A stretch of 64,000 nt of DNA from Acidobacteriota bacterium (GTDB lineage: Bacteria; Zixibacteria; MSB-5A5; GN15; FEB-12). How positions within the stretch are numbered: position 1 is the first letter of the stretch; each line of letters opens with the position of its first letter. The notes below the pieces were generated by a model that was given only the letters and a program-made list of their open reading frames with translations, searched no databases and had not been told where the DNA came from. The position numbers and the translations under genes are program-made. Shown here piece after piece: positions 15,383 through 24,226 of this stretch. Where the stretch lies: contig DATKXK010000015.1 of the NCBI GenBank assembly GCA_035529075.1, positions 186,001-250,000 on the forward strand, given 5' to 3'.

Positions 15383-16816
15383 TCATTTCTTTGTCGGCAG
15401 TGAAATGGTCACGGTCGTGCCGTGCCCCGGGCGGGATTCGACCAGAACCTGACCGCCCAGTTCGCTGATTGATTTTTCCACAATCGCCAGGCCGAGACCG
15501 GTCCCGGCTTCTTTTGTCGTGAAATAGGGCAACCGCGCCTGGGCGAGAGTATTCGCATCCATGCCCGCCCCGTCGTCGCGCACGGTTATGCTGGCGCGCT
15601 CGGCGTCGGTTGTCACGCTCAATTCGATCCGCCCGCCCTCACCGGTGGCATCGATTGCATTCTGCAGCAGGTTGTGCAGTGCCTCGCGAAGATAGGTGCC
15701 GTCGGTTCGCCAGCGCAAGCTGGCCGGCGCGGAGAGAACCAACTGGCGGCTGACACACTGCTGCTGGTAGAGACTGACTATCGAGCGCGCGAGATCGGCC
15801 AGGTCAAGGTCTTCCAAGGCAGGTGCCGGGAGTTTGGCAAGGTGCGAAAAGCGGTCGGCCAGGCCGGTCAGGTGACGGATTTCCTCGGAGGCTGCCTTGA
15901 GGGGTTCGTGAATTTCACTGAGCGCGGGGGAGTCGGCCAACTGCTTCTCGATTCGGTACAGTGATACCAGAAGCGGCTGCAAGGGGTTTTTCAGTTCGTG
16001 GGCAAAACGCCGGGCTACCTGACGCCAAGCCGCGACGCGTTCCGTCTGGGCCAGCCTGGTGGTGGCCCGGTCGAGCTGCCGGGCCATCCGGTTGAAGCTG
16101 ACAATCAGCGTTCGGAGTTCTCCTTCACCCGAAGCCTTCACCTCCTGGCGGAAGTCGCCGCCGGCAATCCTGCCTGACGCCCTGCTGAGCTCCTGAAGCG
16201 GCCGGGCGAGGTTTCGCGACAGGCGCGACGAAAAGAAATAGGCACCGCCCATTGCCAGCAGGGAGAGGACCACAAACAGCACCCCGACGAACTGCAGGTA
16301 CTCGGATCGCAGGCGGCGGCTCGAACTCTTCAGGGCCGTTTCCCGGCGGATCGTCTCCAGCAATCCCGCGTATCCCCGGTCATGAACGATCCCCGCGTAA
16401 ACGACCCCGGCGGAGTCCGTACCGCTGCGCACCCATTGGTAGAGACGATGGTCCGCCTCGACGAACCCGCGATCACGGCTCTGTCCCGCGCGTGTCATAT
16501 TCTCCAGCGCTTCCTGCGGCAACACGGAATCGATCGGAGCCGTAACGGTCCGGGGGTCGCCAAAAGCATACAGGAAATCCAACCGGCCTTCCGGGACGGT
16601 GCCGGTCTGGACGTACTGCTCAAGCGCTCGGCCGATCCGTTCGTACAGGTAATCGTTGTAGTAGCCGGTCACCTGGTCGATCCCGGAGTCCTCCCGGCGG
16701 TCGGCCAGGCCGGTCTCGGTCGTAAGGTAGTAACCCGCCACGGCCAGCGTCACGACCGGCACGATCGAGAAAACGAGGAAGAGGCGAAACAGCTTTCGTT
16801 GAAACGAGGCCTTCAT
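15383..16816 (-). CDS. NtrY-like membrane sensor histidine kinase
   Basis: A 477-residue kinase: transmembrane helix at about 10-30, periplasmic domain of about 140 residues, second helix at about 175-198, HAMP (about 200-250), HisKA with H-box FAHELKNPLQPLL, and HATPase_c with NLLQNAIDAT, DDGAGM and GTGLGLAIV. The layout and the response regulator immediately downstream make it an NtrY-type sensor. The periplasmic part has no recognised ligand domain. It begins 13 bases after the Nudix gene ends, within the same minus-strand run. Confidence 0.9.
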   Translation of the reverse strand: MKASFQRKLFRLFLVFSIVPVVTLAVAGYYLTTETGLADRREDSGIDQVTGYYNDYLYERIGRALEQYVQTGTVPEGRLDFLYAFGDPRTVTAPIDSVLPQEALENMTRAGQSRDRGFVEADHRLYQWVRSGTDSAGVVYAGIVHDRGYAGLLETIRRETALKSSSRRLRSEYLQFVGVLFVVLSLLAMGGAYFFSSRLSRNLARPLQELSRASGRIAGGDFRQEVKASGEGELRTLIVSFNRMARQLDRATTRLAQTERVAAWRQVARRFAHELKNPLQPLLVSLYRIEKQLADSPALSEIHEPLKAASEEIRHLTGLADRFSHLAKLPAPALEDLDLADLARSIVSLYQQQCVSRQLVLSAPASLRWRTDGTYLREALHNLLQNAIDATGEGGRIELSVTTDAERASITVRDDGAGMDANTLAQARLPYFTTKEAGTGLGLAIVEKSISELGGQVLVESRPGHGTTVTISLPTKK

Positions 16817-16828
16817 AAGGTCGTGTGG

Positions 16829-17401
16829 TCACTTCCGTGTGCGCATGCGCCGGTCATAATCGGCCAGGGCCTGCCAGTGGGCTTCGAAGGCAATGTTCTC
16901 AGGGAGCTCATCGAACCCGAAAAAACGAACGTCCTGGGCGTCGTCGGACGCGCTCAGCAGACCCCCGATCACCTCTCCGAGATAGAGTATAAGGACGGCG
17001 TTGGATCGAGGATCGTCCTGTCCCGAGTATACTTCAAAGAACGAGTTTATTTTCACTTTGAGGCCGGTTTCTTCCTCCAGTTCCCGCACGGCCGTCTGCT
17101 CCGGGTGCTCGTGCCATTCCATGAAGCCGGCCGGGATGCACCACCAGCCGACTTTCGGCGGATGCGCACGTTTGACCAGCAGAATGCGATCCTGCTGGAC
17201 AATGATGACACCGGCCGCCGGGACGGGGTTCTGGTAGTAGACAAAGTCACAATCCCCGGCCTCGCATACGAGGCGCCGATGGCCGTCGAGTACATGCTCG
17301 CTAAGGGGCCGCGCGCACAGGGGACAGTACCTGTAGTCGCAGAAGCGGGCTTTCCTCAGAAACAGCCGCTCGGCGTCGAAATGGTCGTGTTTTCGTGTCA
17401 T
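16829..17401 (-). CDS. Nudix hydrolase with N-terminal zinc ribbon
   Basis: A 190-residue protein. The N-terminus carries a zinc ribbon (CPLC at about 23-26, then C...C around 45-50), and the centre carries the Nudix box: Gly, five residues, Glu, seven residues, REL-EEETGL (around 92-114), which binds the catalytic divalent cations. The pattern is that of NudC-like and ADP-ribose/NADH pyrophosphatase-like enzymes, which hydrolyse nucleoside diphosphate derivatives. It lacks the SQPWPFPxS signature of true NudC, so the substrate is open. It starts six bases after the RsbU-like gene stop codon and is probably co-transcribed. Confidence 0.85.
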   Translation of the reverse strand: MTRKHDHFDAERLFLRKARFCDYRYCPLCARPLSEHVLDGHRRLVCEAGDCDFVYYQNPVPAAGVIIVQQDRILLVKRAHPPKVGWWCIPAGFMEWHEHPEQTAVRELEEETGLKVKINSFFEVYSGQDDPRSNAVLILYLGEVIGGLLSASDDAQDVRFFGFDELPENIAFEAHWQALADYDRRMRTRK

Positions 17402-17407
17402 GGATCC

Positions 17408-19663
17408 TCACCTCCGGTCGGTGATCTTCATAGCTACGATCGTGGTGTCATCCTGGGGTGGATAGGTCGGGTCGAAGCCTCGCACGTCCCGCATGAGATC
17501 GTCCACGATGGTACGCGGATCCTTGGAGCGTGACCTGACCAGGTGATCGCGAATCCGCGTCTCGCCGTACTCCTCTCCGTCGCTGTTCATGGCTTCCGAG
17601 AGGCCGTCCGTAAACAGGAAGAGGATGTCCTCAGCCCTGAGTTGGACGGAGGCCGAGGTGTACTTCATGTCGGAGAGAGCGCCGATGATCGGTCCGCCTT
17701 CGTCGAGGAGTTCGACGTCGCCGTTTGCCCTGACAAGGATCGGGTAATTGTGGCCGGCGTTGGCGTAGTGGAACACGTCACTGTCACTGTCGATCTCGCC
17801 GTAGAAGAGCGTCACGTACTTTTCGGCCGAGGTGGAGTGCACGATCTGCTGGTTCATGTTCTCCATCATGGTGGAGATCGGATTGCCGTTGTTGACCTCG
17901 CAGCGGATTATGGCCTGCACCTGGGCAATCAGCAGCGCCGCCGGCATACCCTTCCCGGAAGCATCGGCGATCACGACGCCCACGCGTTTCTGCTCCGCGA
18001 TGGTGATGAAGTCGTAGAAGTCACCGCCGACGGTGCGCGAGGGCGTGGACTGGGCAACGATAACGCTGCCCGGCAGCTGGGGCGGATGGTCGGGCAGGAG
18101 GTCAAGCTGAATCTGCCTGGCCATGCTGACTTCCTCTTCAAGCCGTATCTTCTCCAGCGAGTCGGCATACAGGCGCGCGTTGGTCAACGCGGTCACCATC
18201 TGGTTGGACAGCACGCCCAGCAGGTTGTAGTCCTCGGGCGTGTACCGGTAGCCGGCGGCTTTGGAGGTCAGGGCCAGAAAACCGAGCAGGTGCTGGGCGT
18301 CCTTCATGGGCAGGATCAGCCTGATCTTCATCTGGTGCAGGATAGAAGCCAGTTGCGAGTCTTTCTCATAATCGCCCAGGCTGCCGAAATTCGTCGGCCT
18401 GTCCAGCAGGTTGATCCCGCGAAGCATGAGGTCGTCGCGGTCGATAACGGTGCGGCGAGGGTAGTCGTCGCTCTGGAGAATCGCATACTCACCGACACCG
18501 TCGTCGTACAGCACGAAGTATACATTGTCGATAAGAAGCGCCGTCTTCAGGGTGTCCTGAATCGATTGCCGCAGCTTGACCGGGTCAAACACGGAGATCA
18601 CCTGGCGCGAGAACCGCTCCATGATGTAGCGGTAGTCGGTGCGGGTGCGCATGAACATGGAGCGAACCACGTTGTCGATCCAGTTGCTGATGGGTGGAAA
18701 CACCAGCAGCAGCAGGACGATGAAAACATAGCTCACCGTTTGAGCGCGCTCGCCGAAGATCGGCGTCAGGAGTTCCTGCGACCGCAAGGCCAGAAACACG
18801 TACGTGCCGACAAGCAGGGTCGAGGCGAAAGTGTAAATGAGCGACTGGCGGAAAACCAGGCGGACGTCGAGAAACTGGTGACGAACGATGGCGTACGCGA
18901 AAAACCCCGCACCGGTCGTCATGGCCCCGATGCGAAGGAGAGTCCCGGGGCTGTCGCCCAGGTCGTGTTCCACGACGTAGGTGACAAGGTACGACAAGAT
19001 GTACAGCCCGAGCCCGAGCCGCGTCCCCCACAGCACGGCACTCGTCTGACTAAGCAGCCTGGGGTTGGTGACGTACCGCCGGCCGGCCTCGAGAAGGTAA
19101 ACCGCCACGACCACGTAGAAGACGTTGATCGTTCCGAATACCGATTGCTCATACGTGCGCAGCAGGCCGAGAAGGATCACCAGGCGTGAGAACAGGTAGG
19201 ACAACGGGCCCAGGATGATGCTCAGGAAACCGCCCTCGGCCGCGGAGGCGGACAGGCTCTCGGCAATCTGGCTGAGCTCGCGAAACGACAGCACCAGCAG
19301 CAGGTGCATCAGTTGCGGAATCAGGATGACGAGGATCAACCGGGGTCGCCGCACCGTCCTGAGACGCTCTATGGGGAAGTGCAGGGAAAATACCACCAGC
19401 AGCGGGAAGAAGAATTCCCAGGCCAGGTAAAGGTTGTAAAAGGCGGTCTGGTCCAGCGGTTGACCGGCGCTCGTGTCCTGTAGCAGAATCGCTCCGAGAG
19501 CCATCGAGATGGGACCGAACCCGGCGAAAAACAGCATGGCCCCCGTGATCCGGTTGATCCGGTTGCTGATGTTGTCACGAGTGACCGTGATGGCCAGGAA
19601 AATGAGAAAGCCACCCGTCAGGAAATATGTCAGTGTTTTCAGCAGTTCGACGTTCATCGCCAC
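17408..19663 (-). CDS. RsbU-like PP2C (SpoIIE) phosphatase with membrane sensor and GAF domain
   Basis: A 751-residue protein. Residues 1-330 hold about eight hydrophobic segments, resembling a 7TM/histidine-kinase-N type sensor. Residues about 335-490 look like a GAF domain, followed by a short coiled coil (LEKIRLEEEVSMARQIQLDLLP, the usual linker) and a SpoIIE-type PP2C phosphatase (VGGDFYDF, VIADASGKGMPAALL, FLFTDGLSEA, DDTTIVAM), with the metal-binding Asp residues present. In partner switching such a phosphatase dephosphorylates the STAS antagonist. The STAS and RsbW-like genes lie directly upstream, so the three make a complete switch. Confidence 0.92.
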   Translation of the reverse strand: MAMNVELLKTLTYFLTGGFLIFLAITVTRDNISNRINRITGAMLFFAGFGPISMALGAILLQDTSAGQPLDQTAFYNLYLAWEFFFPLLVVFSLHFPIERLRTVRRPRLILVILIPQLMHLLLVLSFRELSQIAESLSASAAEGGFLSIILGPLSYLFSRLVILLGLLRTYEQSVFGTINVFYVVVAVYLLEAGRRYVTNPRLLSQTSAVLWGTRLGLGLYILSYLVTYVVEHDLGDSPGTLLRIGAMTTGAGFFAYAIVRHQFLDVRLVFRQSLIYTFASTLLVGTYVFLALRSQELLTPIFGERAQTVSYVFIVLLLLVFPPISNWIDNVVRSMFMRTRTDYRYIMERFSRQVISVFDPVKLRQSIQDTLKTALLIDNVYFVLYDDGVGEYAILQSDDYPRRTVIDRDDLMLRGINLLDRPTNFGSLGDYEKDSQLASILHQMKIRLILPMKDAQHLLGFLALTSKAAGYRYTPEDYNLLGVLSNQMVTALTNARLYADSLEKIRLEEEVSMARQIQLDLLPDHPPQLPGSVIVAQSTPSRTVGGDFYDFITIAEQKRVGVVIADASGKGMPAALLIAQVQAIIRCEVNNGNPISTMMENMNQQIVHSTSAEKYVTLFYGEIDSDSDVFHYANAGHNYPILVRANGDVELLDEGGPIIGALSDMKYTSASVQLRAEDILFLFTDGLSEAMNSDGEEYGETRIRDHLVRSRSKDPRTIVDDLMRDVRGFDPTYPPQDDTTIVAMKITDRR

Positions 19664-19687
19664 AGAACCCTGGCGCCGGTTACCGGC

Positions 19688-20107
19688 TCAGATTATCTTG
19701 CTGATTGTAACCGCTGTTCCCCTGTCGCTTGTCTTGAAGTCGACCGAGTCCACGAGCGACCTCACGATAAAGATGCCGCGTCCCACTTCCTTGAGCAGGT
19801 TCTCCTCGGCAAGAGGGTCCTCAACGTTATCAGGGTCAAAACCGCCTCCCTGATCGGAGACGGTTATATGCACCTGGTCTTCACGTTTCTGGATCCGGAT
19901 CGTCACTGTCTTGTCCGGTGAGGATTTGTTGCCGTGCAGCATGGCGTTGTTGACCAGTTCGGTGACGGAGATGGCAACATCGGCGATCACCGACTCGCCG
20001 GCGCCGTATCCCCGCAGCGTGGCTTCGAGAAAGGCGTCTACGTCCGTCAGGTACTCCTGGTCCGAGGGAACAACCATCGTGTCCCCAACGATTTTCGGTC
20101 TAGACAT
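19688..20107 (-). CDS. RsbW-like anti-sigma/serine kinase (HATPase)
   Basis: A 139-residue GHKL ATPase. ATP-binding motifs: N box ELVNNAMLHGN, G1 DQGGGFDP, and a G2-like GRGIFIVRSLVD. In the family it phosphorylates the STAS partner and sequesters a sigma factor or other target. It lies between the STAS gene and the RsbU-like phosphatase on one strand. No sigma factor gene of the sigB/sigF type is present in the window, so the regulated target is elsewhere or is not a sigma factor. Confidence 0.9.
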   Translation of the reverse strand: MSRPKIVGDTMVVPSDQEYLTDVDAFLEATLRGYGAGESVIADVAISVTELVNNAMLHGNKSSPDKTVTIRIQKREDQVHITVSDQGGGFDPDNVEDPLAEENLLKEVGRGIFIVRSLVDSVDFKTSDRGTAVTISKII

Positions 20108-20194
20108 GTAGCTGGGTACTCCAAAAAAACAGGCAGACGGTCACCCGTCTACCTGGCGCTTTCGGGCATAGGTTCACTCACGGATCATCGTCAT

Positions 20195-20533
20195 CTACTT
20201 GAAACTCTCGATGGCAGCGTCAACTGAATCATACGCCTCAAATACCGTTACCAGTTTGGTGATGGTAAGAAGGGACTGGATTTTATCAGTGACGTTGGCC
20301 AGTTTCAACACACCGTCGTTGTTTCTGAGCGTAGTGTACCCGGAGATCAATATCCCCAGGCCGGTGGAGTTCATCCAGTCCACCTTGCCCAGGTCAATGA
20401 TTACCTGCTTCTTGCCCTGGTCAATGTACTCGTGGAGCTTGTCATGAAGAAGGCTTGCATCCGGCCCGCCCATGATCTTGCCCTTGGGTTCGAGGACGAC
20501 AAAACCATCCTGTTCGCGATCAGTCAATCTCAT
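20195..20533 (-). CDS. STAS-domain anti-sigma factor antagonist (RsbV/SpoIIAA-like)
   Basis: About 112 residues from the ATG at 20533, which has GGGAG about ten bases upstream; a longer in-frame reading back to 20797 has no STAS homology and overlaps the ferredoxin gene. The fold is that of SpoIIAA: beta strand, then IIDLGKVDWMNSTGLGILIS, where the Ser in NST is the phosphorylation site. It is the first gene of the partner-switch set STAS, RsbW-like, RsbU-like. It lies downstream of the Kor/Nuo operon with about 165 bases in between, probably its own transcription unit. Confidence 0.9.
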   Translation of the reverse strand: MRLTDREQDGFVVLEPKGKIMGGPDASLLHDKLHEYIDQGKKQVIIDLGKVDWMNSTGLGILISGYTTLRNNDGVLKLANVTDKIQSLLTITKLVTVFEAYDSVDAAIESFK

Positions 20534-20697
20534 GACGAAGGGTCTCCCGTGCAATAGTTTAATACGCAGGAACGCACGCCGGGTTTCCGAATGCATAGAA
20601 CCCGCTAAGTTCTTAATTACCTTACTATTGCAGGACAAGTCAAGTCGTTTTTGTGCGTCCCGGCCCCGGACCGGGAAAGCCGGGTCGGCTCTGCAGG

Positions 20698-21132
20698 TCA
20701 GGCGCTCTGCCGCTTTACGGACTCCATGGGCGAGAATTCCAGAGCCTTGGTCGGGCAGAAGTGGGCGCAGACGGGGTCCCCGCCGCACAGGTCGCACTTT
20801 ACGATGATGCCGTTCTGCCCGTCATGCAGCGAGCAGCCGAACGGGCACGCGGCCACACAGGCCAGGCAGCGGACACAGCGGTCATCGTCAAGCACCATGG
20901 CGCCGGTTTCAGGATTGCGGGTAATGGCGTTCACCAGGCAGGACTTGGCGCAGGCGGGATCCTCGCACTGCAAACACGTGACCGGCACCCAGAGTTCCTT
21001 GAAGCCGCCGTCAAGGGGATAAATGCGGCTCAGCCCCAGCTTGCCGTCAACGGCGTGGGTGAACGAGCAGGCCAGCTCGCAGGTGCGGCAGCCTATGCAG
21101 AGGGTCGGTGTAACTACCAGGCGTGCTTCCAC
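20698..21132 (-). CDS. Four-cluster 4Fe-4S ferredoxin subunit (HycB/DmsB type)
   Basis: A 144-residue electron-transfer protein with four groups of cysteines (CIGCRTCELAC, CLQCEDPACAKSC, CVRCLACVAACPFGC, CDLCGGDPVCAHFCP), the arrangement of HycB/DmsB-like subunits carrying four [4Fe-4S] clusters. It is the last gene of the Kor/Nuo operon, three bases after the NuoG-like gene. It likely links the NADH module to ferredoxin or to the oxidoreductase. Confidence 0.9.
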   Translation of the reverse strand: MEARLVVTPTLCIGCRTCELACSFTHAVDGKLGLSRIYPLDGGFKELWVPVTCLQCEDPACAKSCLVNAITRNPETGAMVLDDDRCVRCLACVAACPFGCSLHDGQNGIIVKCDLCGGDPVCAHFCPTKALEFSPMESVKRQSA

Positions 21133-21135
21133 GGT

Positions 21136-21909
21136 TTATTCCTCCCGTCCCCACTGAGAGATCTTCCCCATCGTCCCCGCAAGCTCCTTGCGGTGGGCGC
21201 GGTCACTCAACTGGAAATACTCTTTTGGGATTTCGCGGTGCGCCGAGAGAAACTCAGCGAATTCGCGCGTGACGGTCGGCAGGCCGGTCTGCTCACAGGT
21301 AAGCAACTCGAACTTCCTGTCCCAGATGGTCCTGGTGGTGCCCTTGTCGGTGTACGTAATGAATCCGGTAGGGCATACCTGGGCGCAACTCAGACAGCCC
21401 ACGCAATCGGGTGGTGGCTGCCACAGGGGGGGCGCAATCTCCTTGCCGTGGCCCCTGTTGACCGAGGATATGGCATGAAATCCCATTTCGTCGCAGACGC
21501 GCGTGCACAGTCCGCAGAGGATGCAGTCGTCACCGTCCACGACCTCCTGGTAGCTCGTGCGCATGATGCCGTACTCGGCGGCCATGTCCCGAATGAGCCT
21601 GGCGCGGGGGGACCGGGCCAGCATCAGGTCGAGGACCGTTCGGCGAAGCTCAATGACCTCGGGCGTGTGCGTACTCACGATCAGCCCGTCTTCGGCCGGG
21701 TAGAGGCACGAGGTGACGTAGTTCTTCCACCCGTTCCAGTCGGATTTGGTAATCTCGACGGTGCACAGCCGGCACGCACCGTAGGGTTCGACGGCGTCGT
21801 GATGGCAGAGGGCAGGGACGTCGATCTGCTGTCGCCTGATGACGGCCAGCAGCATCTCTCCTTCGTCGGCCTCTACCAGCTTGCCGTTTATGGTCAGCGT
21901 AACCATCAT
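21136..21909 (-). CDS. NuoG/HoxU-like iron-sulfur subunit
   Basis: A 257-residue protein with an N-terminal plant-type [2Fe-2S] domain (CHHDAVEPYGACRLC and a later Cys), a His-Cys-like segment, and two [4Fe-4S] motifs (CILCGLCTRVC and CVGCLSCAQVCP). It matches the N-terminal part of NuoG, HoxU and the Fe-S arm of HydA, but stops before any molybdopterin-like or H-cluster domain, so it is an electron wire. It lies between NuoF-like and four-cluster ferredoxin genes. There is a double start ATGATG with GGAG just upstream. Confidence 0.9.
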   Translation of the reverse strand: MMVTLTINGKLVEADEGEMLLAVIRRQQIDVPALCHHDAVEPYGACRLCTVEITKSDWNGWKNYVTSCLYPAEDGLIVSTHTPEVIELRRTVLDLMLARSPRARLIRDMAAEYGIMRTSYQEVVDGDDCILCGLCTRVCDEMGFHAISSVNRGHGKEIAPPLWQPPPDCVGCLSCAQVCPTGFITYTDKGTTRTIWDRKFELLTCEQTGLPTVTREFAEFLSAHREIPKEYFQLSDRAHRKELAGTMGKISQWGREE

Positions 21910-21915
21910 CGTCTC

Positions 21916-23769
21916 CTAGTAAACGTCTATCGCCTCGTAGCGGCAGACCGCAAGGCAGGCCCCACACTTGGTGCATTTGTCCTGGTCGAGCACGTGAACC
22001 TCCTGCTTCTTTCCGGTGATGGCGTTGTAAGCGCAGGCGCTGATACAGGCCATGCACCCGGTGCACTTCTCGTTGATTTCATACCGGATAAGCTCGCGGC
22101 AGACGCCTGCCGGACACCGTTTGTCGCGGATGTGGGCCAGGTAGTCGTCCCTGAAATACCGTATCGTGCTCAGGAACGGGTTTGGCCCGGACTTGCCGAG
22201 TCCGCAGAGCGAACCCCGGACTATCACCTCGGAGAGCCGTTCCATCCTGTCCAGGTCCTCTTCGACGGCCCGTCCCTCGGTGACGGCCGCGACCAGGGCG
22301 TGCAACTGGTACAGTCCTTCCCGGCAGGGCACGCACTTGCCGCACGACTCCGACACCAGGAACGAGAGGAAGTACCTGGCCACGTCCACCATGCACGTCT
22401 TGTCGTCCATTACGATCATGCCGCCCGAGCCCATCATCGAGCCGGCCTCGGTTAGCGTGTCGAAATCGACCGGCAGGTCAAGTTTGGATTCGGGCAGGCA
22501 GCCGCCCGAGGGGCCGCCGGTCTGAACCGCTTTGAACGGGCGGTCGTCGATAGTGCCGCCGCCGATGTCGTAAATGATCTCCCGCAGCGTGATCCCCATC
22601 GGTACTTCGATCAGCCCCGTGTTCTTGACTTTGCCGACAAGCGAGAACGCCTTGGTACCGGCGCTTCCCGACGTTCCGACCTTCCTGAACCAATCGGCGC
22701 CCTTTTCTATGATGGTGGGGACGTTGGCGAAGGTCTCGACGTTGTTCAGCACCGTCGGTTTATCGTACAGCCCTTTCGTGACGGACCGGATGTACTTGGC
22801 ACGCGGTTCGCCCACGGCTCCGGCGACTGATTTCATCAGCGCCGAGGACTCGCCGCAGACGAAGGCACCCGCCCCGCGGGCGACACGGACCCGGAAACTG
22901 AAATCGCTGCCGAGGATGTTGTCTCCCATCAGGCCGGTCTCTTCGCACTGCTCAACGGCCTGCTGGAGCCGAACCACCGCCAGCGGATACTCTTCACGAA
23001 CGTAGACGTACCCCTCCGTCGCTCCGACGGCATAAGCGGCTATGAGCATTCCCTCGAGCACGATGTGCGGATCGCCCTCCATGATCGCGCGGTCCATGAA
23101 TGCCCCGGGGTCACCCTCGTCACCGTTGCAAATCACGTAGCGGACGTCCGATACAACGTCGCGGCACGAACGCCACTTCCGCCCGGTGGCAAAACCGCCG
23201 CCGCCCCGGCCGCGAAGGCCCGAGTCGGTGACTTCCTTGATTACACCATCGGGCGTCATCTTTTCAAGGACCCTGGCCAGTGCCTGGTATCCTCCGGTGG
23301 CAATGTAGTCGTCGATTTCGGCAGGGTGGATTTTGCCGAGATTGCGCAGTGCAATCCGTCGCTGGTGCGAGTAGAAGCCTATTTCCGGATAGGTCTCTTC
23401 AGTGCGGTTGGTTGCTGGATCGGTGTATAGCAGCTTGTCAATGATTTCGCCGTTTCTGATGGACCTTTCAAGTATCTCTTCGACGTCCTTGGGTTTGACC
23501 CTGGTGTAAAACCACCCCTGGGGTTCAATCACGACCAGCGGCCCCTTTTCGCACAGGCCGTGGCAGCCGGTATCCCGAAGCGCCTTGACGGAGAAGTCCT
23601 TTATGCGGCGGTTTTTGAGCACCTTGTGAAAGGCATCGACAATCTTCTGCGAGCCGCTGGCCAGGCATCCGGGCCCACAACAGACGATGATCCGCCGGGG
23701 AAATCTGTCCCGCGCCGCCAGGGCTTCCTTCTGCCGCTTCCTCAGTTGCTGGACGTTCCGTATGTGCAT
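21916..23769 (-). CDS. NuoF/HydB-like NADH-binding flavoprotein with extra ferredoxin domains
   Basis: A 617-residue protein. Residues about 25-110 form a thioredoxin-like [2Fe-2S] domain (CCGPGCLASGS, CHGLCEKGP). Residues about 170-400 are the NADH/FMN domain (GLRGRGGGGFATGRKW; NGDEGDPGAFMDR). Next come the [4Fe-4S] ligands SCGKCVPCREG and a later Cys, then two C-terminal [4Fe-4S] ferredoxin motifs (CTGCMACISAC, CTKCGACLAVC). Extra N- and C-terminal clusters are characteristic of HydB-type subunits of electron-bifurcating HydABC enzymes rather than of complex I NuoF. The gene starts one base after the NuoE-like gene. Confidence 0.92.
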   Translation of the reverse strand: MHIRNVQQLRKRQKEALAARDRFPRRIIVCCGPGCLASGSQKIVDAFHKVLKNRRIKDFSVKALRDTGCHGLCEKGPLVVIEPQGWFYTRVKPKDVEEILERSIRNGEIIDKLLYTDPATNRTEETYPEIGFYSHQRRIALRNLGKIHPAEIDDYIATGGYQALARVLEKMTPDGVIKEVTDSGLRGRGGGGFATGRKWRSCRDVVSDVRYVICNGDEGDPGAFMDRAIMEGDPHIVLEGMLIAAYAVGATEGYVYVREEYPLAVVRLQQAVEQCEETGLMGDNILGSDFSFRVRVARGAGAFVCGESSALMKSVAGAVGEPRAKYIRSVTKGLYDKPTVLNNVETFANVPTIIEKGADWFRKVGTSGSAGTKAFSLVGKVKNTGLIEVPMGITLREIIYDIGGGTIDDRPFKAVQTGGPSGGCLPESKLDLPVDFDTLTEAGSMMGSGGMIVMDDKTCMVDVARYFLSFLVSESCGKCVPCREGLYQLHALVAAVTEGRAVEEDLDRMERLSEVIVRGSLCGLGKSGPNPFLSTIRYFRDDYLAHIRDKRCPAGVCRELIRYEINEKCTGCMACISACAYNAITGKKQEVHVLDQDKCTKCGACLAVCRYEAIDVY

Positions 23770-23770
23770 G

Positions 23771-24226
23771 TCACTTGACCTTGAGCACTTTCTTGACGGT
23801 GTTGACGTTCATAGTGCCGTGGTACTTGCCGTTAACGATTACCACCGGCGCCATGGCGCAGGCGCCGACACAGGCGACCACTTCGAGCGTGAATTTGTAG
23901 TCGGGCGTCGTCTGACCGACCTGAATCCCAAGCTGCGTCTCCAACTGCTGCTGGATCAGGTTGGCGCCGCGAATGTGGCAGGCCGTCCCCTTGCACAGGC
24001 GGACGATGTTGTCTCCGCGCCGGTGCAGGCTGAAGGCGTTGTAGAACGTCGCCACCGAAAAGACTCGGCTTAACGGCACCTTGAGGGCCTCGGCGGCGGC
24101 CTCGAGCGCTTCACACGGCAGGTAGTGATACTCCTGCTGTATGTCCTGTAGCACCATTATCAGTGAGTCGGGTTTACGAGGATGGCGATCGATCAGCCGG
24201 GGCAGCTTGCTGAAATCGTGGCTCAT
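23771..24226 (-). CDS. NuoE-like [2Fe-2S] subunit
   Basis: A 151-residue thioredoxin-like [2Fe-2S] protein of the NuoE/HydC family: helical N-terminus (LIMVLQDIQQEYHYLP, SRVFSVATFYNAF) and cluster ligands CKGTACHIRGA and CVGACAMAP. It overlaps the KorC-like gene by four bases (ATGA). Together with the NuoF- and NuoG-like proteins it forms the NAD(H)-reacting module. Confidence 0.93.
   Translation of the reverse strand: MSHDFSKLPRLIDRHPRKPDSLIMVLQDIQQEYHYLPCEALEAAAEALKVPLSRVFSVATFYNAFSLHRRGDNIVRLCKGTACHIRGANLIQQQLETQLGIQVGQTTPDYKFTLEVVACVGACAMAPVVIVNGKYHGTMNVNTVKKVLKVK

Noticed and set aside
17543-19189. Plus-strand ORF of 548 codons
   Set aside because: Antisense shadow of the RsbU-like phosphatase; no signal peptide, motifs or ribosome site.
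20653-22455. Plus-strand ORF of 600 codons
   Set aside because: Antisense to the ferredoxin, NuoG-like and NuoF-like genes, which have clear cysteine motifs and tight operon overlaps.
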